In this document: positions 36,104 to 47,270 of the stretch, piece by piece
Layout of the letters: every line of letters begins with the position of its first letter
Numbering within the stretch: the stretch's first letter is position 1
Position numbers and translations under genes: made by a program
Notes under the pieces: generated by a model
The model's database searches: none
Told to the model about the DNA's origin: nothing
The model's input: only the letters and a program-made list of their open reading frames with translations
Assembly: GCF_954871325.1 (NCBI RefSeq)
Contig: NC_088778.1
Coordinates: 18,131,666-18,195,665 of the forward strand
Direction of reading: 5' to 3'
DNA length: 64,000 nt
Source of the DNA: Gordionus sp. m RMFG-2023
Lineage: Eukaryota; Nematomorpha; Gordioida; Chordodea; Parachordodidae

Positions 36104-37287
36104 CATAGGCGTAGCCAGGATTTTCCTAAAGGGGGGGGTCAATTGGGCGGGCCTTCGGCCCGCTTTTGCCCAGTCTTCCGCTGGGTTTTCTTAGTTTATA
36201 TATTCATATTTTTGCAAGATAGAATGTTAATTTTAATAAAAAATATTATCTTTATTTTAAATATAAGAAATTGATTACGAGATTTTATTAGAATATAAGA
36301 CTGGAACATATAGGAAATATATTTTTATTAGTTAAAATATAATAAATTGCATATATATAATATAAAAAAGTATTAATAATTTATTCCAAACAAATATAAA
36401 GACATATATTTGATATTTCTCTAATATAGAATTGATTACAAGTATTAGTTAAAATGCCACTTTTACAGACATATTTGACAGTTATAGAATAATTATTTTA
36501 ATAAATTTTACTAATAAATGCTTTTGATAATAAATATAAACAATTTGCATTCAATTCTTTAAAGCCATCTATTTATTTAAAAATATTATTGAAAATTAAA
36601 CATCTTATTATTCATCCAACAATGATGTACCTTATTAGATATTAACGCTACTAAAATTTAGAATTATTTTTTTAATTTACATTCTTTAAAAGATATTTTC
36701 TGATGTCCTTAGCAATAGTCTTCTGTAAAATATATATTTCCCTATTGGTAAAAATTATTTGTTTGTCATACGATATTTGATATAATTAGATATATACTGC
36801 AAATCTACGACATATAATATTCCACTGTTTGTAGTGCGTTAATTTTTACTTAATTTATAGTTTAGTTTTATCAATAATTTTATAATTATATTTTATTTAT
36901 TAAGAAAAATATATTAAAGTTACTATTTTATAAAAAATTATATTATTTAGTAATTTTATGGATCTATTAATAGTAACTATAACACATTTCCCTTTTGTCT
37001 TAAGACTAATCTTTGGCTTATATTTCATTATTAAAAAAACATTTTTGGTTTCACTTTTTTTATATATAAAATGCTTTTTTCCAGAAAAGTATGAATTATA
37101 ATCAATATTTTTAGATACTTTCTTTCGAATTATGGGTTAAGGTATTTACAAACATTTTTGGGGGACAGAGGGTGGGAAGAGGAATAAGGAGGATATTTTT
37201 ATTAGCTTAAAATGCTACACAACAGGTGATAAATTTCAGAAGGGAGGAATTTCCCCTTGCCCTCTCCCCCGCCTGGCTACGCCTATG
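36104..37287. mobile_element. CATAGGCGTAGCCAGG non-autonomous element
   Basis: The inverted ends CATAGGCGTAGCCAGG (from 36104) and CCTGGCTACGCCTATG (to 37287) match exactly and are followed inside by G-runs and C-runs. Flanking GACTTATA occurs on both sides (two bases offset at the left), compatible with an 8-bp hAT-type duplication. The interior is AT-rich without genes. Single ends of the same sort appear near 2334 and possibly 47805 and 49425. Confidence 0.7.
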
Positions 37288-37484
37288 ACTTATATATATT
37301 GTTGTAAGAATTGTCCAAGCTAATATTATCTGGCCATGTTATTATTATCTGAAGAAAGAAGAAGGAGGACGAGGAGAACCTTGTCCTGATTTTATATATA
37401 CAATAAATCTTATTCTTGGGGATTTTAATAATTTTGTATGTGCAAATGATATGATTTCATAAGTGGAATATATACTATTTTATA

Positions 37485-37612
37485 GGGTTGGCAAGCCGGT
37501 CAATTGATTGGTCAATTACTCTAAAATGTTTTTGGCGAATAAATATTTTGATTTAATTAACTAATATTTATTTTAAGCATGTCTATACAATTAGGTTACA
37601 ATTTATTTGAAA
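37485..37612. repeat. Dispersed repeat fragment ending at the assembly gap
   Basis: GGTTGGCAAGCCGGTCAATTGATTGG through GGCGAATAAATATTTTGAT is an inverted relative of 53640-53935. The copy runs straight into the run of N, so its far end is not known. Confidence 0.5.
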
Positions 37613-37622
37613 NNNNNNNNNN
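37613..37622. other. Assembly gap (10 N)
   Basis: Ten undetermined bases. They abut a tandem array that recurs inverted 1.7 kb away, the kind of place where assemblies break or fold. Confidence 0.99.
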
Positions 37623-38240
37623 GATCATATTCTATCAATGAGTTTTCGCTTGATGTCGGAAGCGTATGAACCAAACCTCTATAAAATTAGGAGGTAAATA
37701 TATTTAAATATATAATGATTTTTTATTTGGAGGCTGGTGGCGATGCAGAGGTTTAAATTTTCTGAAAATTATTAATTTTTTTTATAAATTTTGAATTAAA
37801 CCTTTAAAAAATTTAAGTTACAATAATATATTTAATTCTAACATATTTTATTATATGATTTCATCAGGATATTCTAATGGGTTTTCTCTTGATGTTAACC
37901 TCGGAAGAGTATGAACCAAACCTTTATAAAATTAGGGGGTAAATATATTTAAATATATAATGATTTTTTATTTGGAGGCTGGTGGCGATGCAGAGGTTTA
38001 AATTTTCTGAAAATTATTAATTTTTTTTATAAATTTTGAATTAAACCTTTAAAAAATTTAAGAGTTACAATAATATATTTAATTCTAACATATTTTATTA
38101 TGATTTCATCAGGATATTCTAATGGTTTTTCTCTTGATGTTAACCTCGGAAGAGTATGAACCAAACCTTTATATAATTAGGGGGTAAATATTTTTAAATA
38201 TAAAATAATTATTTTTTATTTGGAGGCTGGTGGCGATTAG
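37623..38240 (-). repeat. ~247-bp tandem array, left block
   Basis: About two and a half units share GGAGGCTGGTGGCGATGCAG (about 37731, 37974, 38222) and CTTGATGTTAACCTCGGAAG. Read on the - strand each unit contains a short open core ending in YPDEIS, matching the right array read on the + strand. It lies directly beyond the integrase coding piece. Confidence 0.8.
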
Positions 38241-38252
38241 ATTTTTACTCAT

Positions 38253-38982
38253 TTATTCATGATCAGAATCCACATTAACTATTTCTGGTATCACTTCCGG
38301 TTCGCTATCAACCGAATAAGGTGTTCTAGCGAAAAATACATTAAATGGGGTATTTTTAATTGTTCTAGAAAATCCTAGATTGATATTAAATACAATTTTA
38401 GGGAGCGCAGTCGCCCAATCATATTTTTTTGTTTCCAACATGTAACCGCTTATTCGCGACTCTAAAGTTCCATTTGCTCGCTCAATTAAACCATTGGTTT
38501 CTGGGTGGCGTGGTCGCGAATGTGCGAATATTACCCCTGGAAAATCATCCTTTAACATAGATTCAACCATTTTATCTACAAATATTTTTTTAGACAAATC
38601 AATAATTTTATTTACTTTTAAATTCTCGTCCATTATCACTTTGTAAAATTTTTGGAGGACCGAAAGTAAAAAACAAATTTCGTATAACCCTTACTGTTTG
38701 TTCCCCTTGTTTTGATATAAGAGGCTTTGCGTATGTAAATTTAGAAAAATGGTCTTTAAAGTGAATTATGTATTTAAATTCTCCATCAGGAGTGCTACTA
38801 AAATCAATAAGATCCATTACAACTCGACCCCATACTGCCGTTGACTTTATAGCTTTACCAGTTGGGGCCTTCGGCAACGTCGTCTTCAATGAGCATACCT
38901 CACAATTTTTTATATAATCTTTGAGCTTATTCACTGGAACAGTTGCATATATTGTTTCAATCGATTTGATAGTTGTGTTCAC
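38253..38982 (-). mobile_element. Integrase piece of a KRBA2/GIN-type element (fossil)
   Basis: The - strand encodes an rve-type DDE integrase resembling the KRAB-A-domain-containing 2-like and GIN/Ginger integrases of animals. It shows CEVCSLKTTLPKAPTGKAI, VVMDLIDFSSTPDGEFKY (first acidic residue), ILQSDNGREF (second), RPRHPETNGLIERANGTLES (third) and then NTPFNVFF. An upstream part of the protein is missing and the piece looks broken. Family members may be DNA transposons, relatives of LTR integrases or domesticated genes; the sequence does not settle which. Tandem arrays lie on both sides in opposite orientation. Confidence 0.8.
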
Positions 38983-39279
38983 TCCTAAATTTTTGGGAAA
39001 ATAAAAAGATTACTAGTGCAATTTTACGAACCGTGTTTTTTATTCGCATAATATTTATTAATTATACTTAGTACTTGTATATTCGATTCGTTCATATTAA
39101 TATTAATTTAAACAAATTTGAATAAATAATATTACAGTTAATATTCTATAAATTTTAAAATACTACTAGAATAAACATAGTATGTAAAAAACTATAATAT
39201 TTAAGAGGGCTCAATATAAAAAATAATATATCGAAATTTATAAAAAAAAAATTAAAATTCTTATGGGCTATATAATTTT

Positions 39280-40515
39280 CAAAAATTTAAATCTCCGCAT
39301 CGCCACCAGCCTCCAAATAAAAAATAATTATTTTATATTTAAAAATATTTACCCCCTAATTCTATAAAGGTTTGGTTCATACTCTTCCGAGGTTAACATC
39401 AAGAGAAAACCCATTAGAATATCCTGATGAAATCAGTAATAATAAAATATGTTAGAATTAAATATATTATTGTAACTTAAATTTTTTAAAGGTTTAATTC
39501 AAAATTTATAAAAAAAATTAATAATTTTCAGAAAATTTAAACCTCTGCATCGCCACCAGCCTCCAAATAAAAAATCATTATATATTTAAATATATTTACC
39601 TCCTAATTTTATAGAGGTTTGGTTCATACGCTTCCGACATCAAGCGAAAACTCATTGATAGAATATGATCCTGATGAAATCAATAATAATAAAATATGCT
39701 AGAATTAATATATAAATTGTAACTCCTAAATTTTTTAAAGATTTAATTCAAAATTATCGAAATTAATAAAAAAATTTATAATTTTCAGAATATTTAAACT
39801 TCTGCATCGCCACCAGCCACCAAATAAAAAATCGTTATATTTAAATATATTTACCCCCTAATTCTATAAAGGTTTGGTTCATACTCTTCCGAGGTTAACA
39901 TCAAGAGAAAACTCATTAGAATATCCTGATGAAATCAGTAATAATAAAATATGTTAGATTTAAATATATTATTGTAACTCTTAAATTTTTTAAAGGTTTA
40001 ATTCAAAATTTATAAAAAAAATTATTAATTTTCAGAAAATTTAAACCTCTGCATCGCCACCAGCCTCCAAATAAAAAATCATTATATTTAAATATATTTA
40101 CCCCCTAATTCAATAAAGGTTTGGTTCATACTCTTCCGAGGTTATCATCAAGCGAAAACTCATTGATAGAATATGATCCTGATGAAATCAGTAATAATAA
40201 AATATGTCAGAATTAATATATAATAGTAACTCCTAAAATTTTTTAAAGGTTTAATTCAAAATTTATAAAAAAAATTAATAATTTTCAGAAAATTTAAACC
40301 TCTGCATCGCCACCAGCCTCCAAATAAAAAATCATTATATTTAAATATATTTACCCCCTAATTCAATAAAGGTTTGGTTCATACTCTTCCGAGGTTATCA
40401 TCAAGCGAAAACTCATTGATAGAATATGATCCTGATGAAATCAGTAATAATAAAATATGTCAGAATTAATATATAATAGTAACTCCTAAAATTTTTTAAA
40501 GGTTTAATTCAAAAT
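39280..40515 (+). repeat. ~250-bp tandem array, right block (inverted relative to the left)
   Basis: Five units share GCATCGCCACCAGCC (at about 39297, 39547, 39804, 40051, 40304) at spacings of 247-257 bp. Each contains a core reading LPRLSSSENSLIEYDPDEIS or a variant. Core length differences between units are multiples of three, while the AT-rich remainder varies freely, which suggests a repeated coding mini-exon. Two decayed, non-tandem relatives of the core follow at about 40520-40590 and 40630-40700. Confidence 0.8.
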
Positions 40516-40779
40516 GTTACACCAAGCTCACCGTTAAATGATAACTTATTGATCGATTCTAATCCCGATGAAATGAGTAAAAAATGAATGATAATAAATA
40601 TTGTAAACTTAAAATTAAAAGGTTTAATTTAAAATTCTATTTGAAGTTCATCGTATAATGTCAATGGATTGATAAATTATTCTTTTATCTGATGAATATA
40701 ATAAATTTAATGAATATTTTACTAACTCTAGCCTACTAATTTAACTCTTCATTTTTATATTTTATTTTAAACCAGATTT

Positions 40780-41365
40780 CCCCAGTGTTTCAAATTCAAC
40801 ATATACAAATACTTTATTTCTTCTTTATAACCAGAATAGTAGTAATACTCCTGAAGGTAAAGTTATTGCACAAAAAATAAAAAGGAAAAATTCATACGAA
40901 TCATATTATAATATTCAATATATTCTTTCGGACAAAACGAAATATAAAATAGGAAACACAATTGCATGGCAAGATAAAAATACAACTAATTCAATTGGGA
41001 ATACTATAGAAAATATTTTAGCAAGATTGCCTTCCTTTATTGCATATTTATTGGATAGGAATAAGCAACACAATGCTTACAAAAATAAAATTAAAAAAAT
41101 AAAATTATCCATTGGGGATCACGTACTGATCCTAATAAATAAAAATGATAGATCTAATATATGCCCCAAAAATATTGAGGCCAAAATTATCCAAATGGAG
41201 GGCGATAAACTATGGGTTGGAACTCAATTGGGAAAAATTGATTCACCATTTTTAAAAACGAGTGTTCATAAATCAATAAAATTTTCCAATTTAATCATTC
41301 CTGATAAGACTATTTCCATAATAACAATTACCACAAGAAGGGCATCTTCTTGTGGTAATTGTAAA
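40780..41365 (+). mobile_element. Tail piece of a KRBA2/GIN-type element (fossil)
   Basis: The + strand encodes the region that follows the integrase domain in KRBA2-like proteins: KIKLSIGDHVLILINKNDRS, AKIIQMEGDKLWVGT and a Cys-bearing end (ASSCGNCK). A short Cys-containing stretch continues past the hAT insertion (about 43025-43110). The piece lies on the strand opposite to the integrase piece and beyond the right tandem array. It may belong to the same rearranged element or to a second copy. Confidence 0.6.
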
Positions 41366-43016
41366 TAGGGATGTAAATTTCCCGGGAAACTATAATTCGG
41401 GGAAATTTCCCGGGAAATTTGGGGAAAAAACAGGAAATAATGGGAAAATAGAAAAATAACCGGAAAAAACGGGAAACTATCTTTTTTAGAATACTTTACA
41501 GGTCAATATTGATTTTTTTTTATGTTTTATTGAAAATATATAGATTATAAACATTATAATTAAACAAATATAAATTATTTTCAACTAATTTGCAATTACT
41601 TTACATGTTTTATTTGAAATATTATATATAGACTAAATAATATTTAAACAATTAATTTTGAATAGTTAATTATCTTCGTTTGAAGATGAAAATGATTCCA
41701 GATCAGAGCTTGAAATTCTGGAATCCAGCAATTTGTCATTTTCAGAAATTTCCTTTCCCATAAAATGTAGATTGGCTCTTATATAAACTAATTTGCGAAC
41801 TTTGTCATTTTTTATTCTATTTCTAGATTTAGAATGAATATTTCCAAAGGAGGACCATATTCTTTCGGATGCTGCACTTGTTGGTGGTACTGATAAAATT
41901 CGTATGGCTAGGGTCGATATGTATTGATTGCAACATAGACCTAATAAAATATTGAATAACACAATTTTAAGATTAGAAAAAGAGTTAAGTTATTGTTTAC
42001 AGAAATATAAAAGTATTTAACCTTTCCACCAACTCACTGGATCTGTAAATGATGCACCTTGCCAAAGACTTGCTATATTAAAAAAATCTTCCCTTGCACG
42101 ATATTTGGATAGGTTTCCTATTACTCTTGCAATATCTAAATCTAGATATCCAGAAAATCGTCCAACCCCTTTGCAACTTCATTGTCTCTTAAATTAAATC
42201 CGCAAAACCATGGGTCAAATATATGAGCAGCATAATGAATATCCCGACAACAAAAATTTTTTTGGCTTTTGATAAACTGCTCTATTTCTAAAATCTCGCT
42301 CTGCGACAATATATTTGATATTGTTTTATAAGCGTTAAATGTCTCCCTGATATGAATAAACGCTTGAGGGACATCAGATAAATTGGCTTTATCTCCTTCC
42401 ACTATCTCTATTTGCGTAAATATGACTTTAATAAAATTATATAGTTGCATTAGATCATTTAAAAACCCATCGTTATCAAGAAGAGTAAGTCTCTTATTTC
42501 GATCAGTAAATATATCAAGAATAGCCATTTCCTGTAAAATATCTTTATTTTTTAACAAGCTATTTATCATCAAAACTATACCTGCCCAACGAGTTGGGCT
42601 AGGCAACTTTAGGGAAACAATTTTTCTCTATTAACATAACTTAAAATTTCATATATAAATTATAAATTTCATTGGTATTTATTTATAATATAAATATACT
42701 TTTCAGACTAGCTATTTAATTTTAACAAGTATCTTCTAAAATTTTGCAAATGTAAATAGGGAAATTGACATAATTCAAAAACATAACACAATTATAAATT
42801 ATGATATGAACCACGAGGAAAAAATGATTTTATAAAATCTAATAAAAATCGTATTTATTTTATCATAAGATCATTTTCAAAATTAGGAAACTGTTAATAT
42901 TATAAAAATCATGTTGATTTAGGCAAAAAAACCTATTATAAAAATTGGGGAAACTATAGGGGAAATTTCAAAATTTCCTGGGAAATATGGGAAATTTCCC
43001 CTGTCTTACATCCCTA
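41366..43016 (-). mobile_element. hAT transposon inserted in the KRBA2-type tail
   Basis: The ends TAGGGATGTAAATTTCCC and GGGAAATTT...ACATCCCTA are inverted, with the duplication ATTGTAAA on both sides (41358-41365 and 43017-43024). The - strand carries a transposase part starting near 42606 (PSPTRWAGIVLMINSLL). A one-base frame change lies near 42145, then LSKYRAREDFFNIASLWQG and WWKG. A GT-AG intron of about 85 bp precedes LCCNQYISTLAIRILSVP, TSAASERIWSSFGNIHSK and KLVYIRANLHF, the hAT C-terminal signature. The N-terminal part is lacking. GGGAAATTTCC words repeat near both ends. Confidence 0.85.
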
Positions 43017-43309
43017 ATTGTAAATCAATTTGCAATTGCCAAAAAGTTGCAACAATAAGAGATGCCAATGTTTTAAAAATGGGATTAATTGTTCCACAAA
43101 ATGTCATTTAAATATTACTTGTAATAATAAATAACTGTTCAAAATTATATTTAAATTTCAATTATCAAAATAAAATAAAATAAAATATGTGTTGATTATA
43201 TGGTTTGAAGAAAAATATAATAATAAGGATGATTTGCTTCTAAAGATGTGTAATTCTATAAGAATAATAATATTCATAACATTTTAATACGCCCGCTTAG
43301 AGAAATAAA

Positions 43310-43908
43310 ATCAATATAATCAAACCCCTCCATCCACCCACCAGACCAAGTCATACCCATCAAGACCAAAAATGAATGCATTAAAAGAAATTTAAATTAG
43401 CTTTTATTTGATACCTATATCGATATTTTATGTTGATAAAAATATACCTGACCCCCCAAAACCTAGATCCGCCCGCTTAAAGTGATTATTATTATTACAA
43501 TAAAAAGATATCTTAATTACCTCTTATTTGATACCATATCAAAAAACTTATTTTTTTACCCCCCCCCCCATCTTCATCTACCCCCAGACCAAGTCATACT
43601 CATCAAGACCAAGAATAAATGCTTTCAGTCAAAAGAAATTTAAATTAGCTTTTATTTGATACCCATATCGTTTTTATGTTTATAAAAATATTCCTGACCC
43701 ACCAAGACCTAGACCCACCCGAGTGATTATTATCACAATAAAAAAATATCTTAATTACCTTTTATTTGATACCCATATCAAAAAAACTTATTTTTTACGC
43801 CCCCCCTTTATTCACCCCAAGACCAAGTAATACCCATCAAGGCCAAAAATAAATGCTTTCAGACAAAAGAAATTTAAATTAGCTTTTATTTGATACCCAT
43901 ATCGATTA
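43310..43908. repeat. Tandem repeat A, left block (about five units)
   Basis: Units of about 110-130 bp share ATTTGATACCCATATC, ACCAAGTCATACCCATCAAG and C-runs. The same family resumes at 46320-47230; a Helitron-like element begins where this block stops. Confidence 0.75.
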
Positions 43909-46089
43909 TCTACAATATATATAAAAGGCTTTTTATAAAAATAACGTTAGGCTCTCATGTCACACATTTTATGTCCACCTTTTCATATAACACTTTATAA
44001 TATATATTCAAAAAATCGTTAATTTTGAAACCTATGGTCCAATTGGGCAAGAACTTCGCTTACTAATATAGATGGATTATTGGACTTGGGTTCGAACCCT
44101 GGCAAATATTTTTTTTTCTTAATCTGACAAAATTAATCTATTAATCTATAAAATATGTTAATAAAGTATATATTTAGTAATTTTAATTTATGTGTACAAT
44201 TAAAAAGTCTTTTAAATTAAACTTTTATTTATTTGTATTTTATAATCTAAAAATTTATTATTGCTTGATGAGAGTTTTATGTTAAAACCCTTAAGAAGGA
44301 TCCATTCCACATTGAATTTTATACAACTTTATATCTCTTAATTAGGTAATTTTTATGCATAAATAAATATTTGCATCTCTCTTATCTTTTCTGAAATTGG
44401 CCTTTCTACATGCATTCCATAGTTTTGTATATTTTCTCATAACTTCATAATTTATTTGTAGAATGTATATTTTTCATAACTTATTATAACATTTTTGATT
44501 AAATGTATAACTTTTTTGTTTTACTTATATATAATTTGACTATGATTAAAGTTAACCTCCTATTATTTGTTAACTTAGAATATCTTTTTATTTTTTCTAT
44601 TGTAATTTAATAACAATGTCTTAAATTTATATTTAGTAACTAAGTAATAAATTATTTGGAAGGGTGGTGATTTGTTTAAAATTTAAATTAGGATGAACAT
44701 ATTTTTAGCATGGTACTTTAATATGTATTCATGATTTTCATATAAATACTAGGAGCTAACCAGTAGAATGATAGGTAAATCAGATATTTCCCCTTCATTT
44801 GATCCTAATTTTGAAAATTTTTCCCAATAATATAAATTGTAAAAAAAATATATACATATTAGACATATTTAATTCTTATAAACCCCTACATCACGCCTAT
44901 TTTTCTGGATCCAAGGAAAAAATAAATTATTCTGAGTTTTCCTGGGTTTGGGAAATATTTTTCACAATTAATATGGGCTTGGAAGTAGCTTGGAAAACAT
45001 TTTTTAAAATTAATATAGTCTTAGATTCCTGAAAATGTTTTAATTTTAAATATGGGTTAGAAATTGGCCTGAAAATTTTTTTTGGTGGCCAGGCCTGATC
45101 AAAATCCAAGGCCCATGCAACTTTCATATTCTGATTGTATTTTTAAATGCATTGTGACTTTTTTTATATTTTATTTCAGTTCTCAACTATCAAAATTATT
45201 ATGGTCTTTTTGAGAAAATTTTCCCAAGTGCGAAGACCTGGCTTGTGAATTTTTTTAATATTAGGCATAGGTGTAATATTTAACAAGAATATTTATATGG
45301 CCCTCAGGTAAAAGCTAATTTAAATATATTTTTATTCAAAAATAGTATTCATTCTCAGTCTTAATGGGTTGGCCTTTGTCTGAAGTAGGGGTATAAAAAA
45401 TAGATATGGTTTTGAGATTTACCTATCTCCCGGGTTGGGAAAAAATTTTGAAAATTACTATGGGTTGGCCAGGCTTGGGAAAATTTTTTTTATAAAATTT
45501 TTATAGGTTGGGCTGGGTTTGAAAAATATTTTTATAAATAATATTAGGCTGAGCTTGGAGAAAATTTTTCAAAAATATTATGAGCTAGAATGCTCAAGAG
45601 TTTTTTTATTATTAACTATGAGTCATACATTGGCCTAAAAATTTTTTGCAGGCCTGGGCTCGGCCTGATCAAAAAACCTAGGCCCATGAAAATTTGATTT
45701 TGATTGTAATATTAACATTATGATTATTTAAATATTTTATTTCAGTTCTCAACTACCAAAATTATTATATTCATTGGGCTTGGAAGAATTTTTCAAAATT
45801 ATTATGGCTTAGTATACTTTGCCTGGGAATTTTTTTAATATTAAATATTAGGTATAAATGGTCAGTAATATTTAACAAATAATATTGGTATTATCAAGTA
45901 AAAGCTTTAAATTTAATTTTACCAAACCATAGTATTTACACTTAGTTTTAATGAATAAAACCTGGCCTGAGGGGGGGGGGGATTAAAAGAATAATAATTG
46001 AATATTATTTTCAAATAAGAGGTCACAACTATCATAAAAGTAAGAAGAAAATTTTCATTCCCCGTCATTTTTGAAGGGCTATCTTCTAG
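43909..46089 (+). mobile_element. Helitron-like non-autonomous element
   Basis: It starts TCTACAATATATATAAAAGG, a form common at Helitron 5' ends (TC...), and ends ...GAAGGGCTATCTTCTAG followed by T. The CTAG end, a short GAAG/CTTC stem just before it, and insertion between A and T all fit Helitrons. It has no terminal repeats and no Rep/helicase coding. Inside lie a tRNA-like piece (44032-44108) and degenerate GGGCTTGGAAAATTTTTC units with an inner duplication of about 565 bp (about 45085-45200 against 45650-45770). Confidence 0.45.
44032..44108 (+). repeat. tRNA-like SINE head or tRNA pseudogene
   Basis: ATGGTCCAATTGGGCAAGA resembles an A box and TTGGGTTCGAACCCTGGCA a T-arm/B box, about 40 bases apart. 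A complete acceptor and anticodon stem could not be drawn, so it is not called as a functional tRNA. Confidence 0.4.
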
Positions 46090-46325
46090 TATATATATAT
46101 AATATCTAAAGGGGAAACCAAGTATTTTTTTACATGTTAATGAATTTTGAATAAAAAAAATGTTTTTTATTATTTTCGCTTGAAAAGCTTTTTAAGACAT
46201 GTTTAACATTATCTAAAGAAGAAACCAAGTATTTTTTAAATGTTATTAAATTTTGAAGCAAATAAATTTAATTTCCATTCATATCGTAAGTTATAGATGT
46301 TTGGACATTTAGAATTGTCAAGAAA
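46090..46325. repeat. Tandem repeat B, short block
   Basis: About two units with AATATCTAAAG, AACCAAGTATTTTTT and GGACATTTAGAATTGTC, the family that fills 51415-52400. It joins repeat A directly at about 46323. Confidence 0.65.
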
Positions 46326-47270
46326 TTAGCTTTTATTTGATACCCATATCAAAAAATATTATTTTTACATACCACCCCCCCCCCCCCAGACCAAGTCATA
46401 CCCATCAAGACCAAGAATGAAGACTTTCATTCAAACGATATTAAAATTAGCTTTTATTTGATACCCATATCAAAACAAATTATTTTTACAACACCCCCCC
46501 CCCCCTCCACCTTCAATCTCCAGACTTAGTCATACCCATCAAGATCAAAAATGAAGACTTTCAGTCAAATGATATTAAAATTAGATTTTATTTGATACCA
46601 ATATCAAAAAAAATTATTTTTAAACACCATCCCCCACCTCCACCAGACCAAGTCATACCCATCAAAATCAAGAATGAAGAATTTCAGTCAAACGATAATA
46701 AAATTAGCTTTTATTTGATACCCATATCAAAAAAAATTATTTTTTACAACCCCCCTACCCTAGACCAAGAATGAAGACTTTCAGTCAAACCATATTAAAA
46801 TTAACTTTTAATTGATACCCATATCAAAAAAAATTATTTTTTACACCCCCCCCCCACCCTTATTTTCCAGACCAAGTAATACCCATCAAGACCAAGAATA
46901 AAGACTTTCAGTCAAACCATATTAAAATTAACTTTTATTTGATACCCATATCCAAAAAAATTTATTTTTACACAACCCCCCCCCCTCCCCCCGCTTTCCA
47001 ACCACCCCCCAGACGAAGTCATACCCATCAAGACCAAGAATGAAGACTTACAGTCAAACGATATTAAAATTAGCTTTTATTTGATACCCATATCAAAAAA
47101 ATATTTTTTTCACCTCCCCCTCCATACATCCCCCTAATTCCACCCCCAGACCAAGAATGAAGACTTTCAGTCAAACCATATTAAAATTAGCTTTTATTTG
47201 ATACCAATATCGATATTTTTTGTTGATAAAAATATTTCTGACCCCCCAAGACCTAGTCCCACCCATTATG
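46326..47270. repeat. Tandem repeat A, right block (eight units)
   Basis: ATTTGATACCCATATC or a close variant recurs about every 105-145 bp (near 46334, 46456, 46590, 46710, 46815, 46935, 47080, 47200). Each is followed by a pure C-run of variable length and AGACCAAGTCATACCCATC. The C-runs account for most of the length variation. No coding role is seen. Confidence 0.85.

Noticed and set aside
37623-40515. Satellite DNA of centromeric type
   Set aside because: There are only a few units, they occur in inverted blocks around a coding piece, and their cores look like exons.
44799-45127. Overlapping frames on both strands with GLEVAWKTF- and FRPISNPY-like words
   Set aside because: They are translations of the degenerate GGGCTTGGAAAATTTTTC units of the Helitron-like element.
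46592-46774. 60-aa Pro-rich frame
   Set aside because: The prolines are the C-runs of tandem repeat A.
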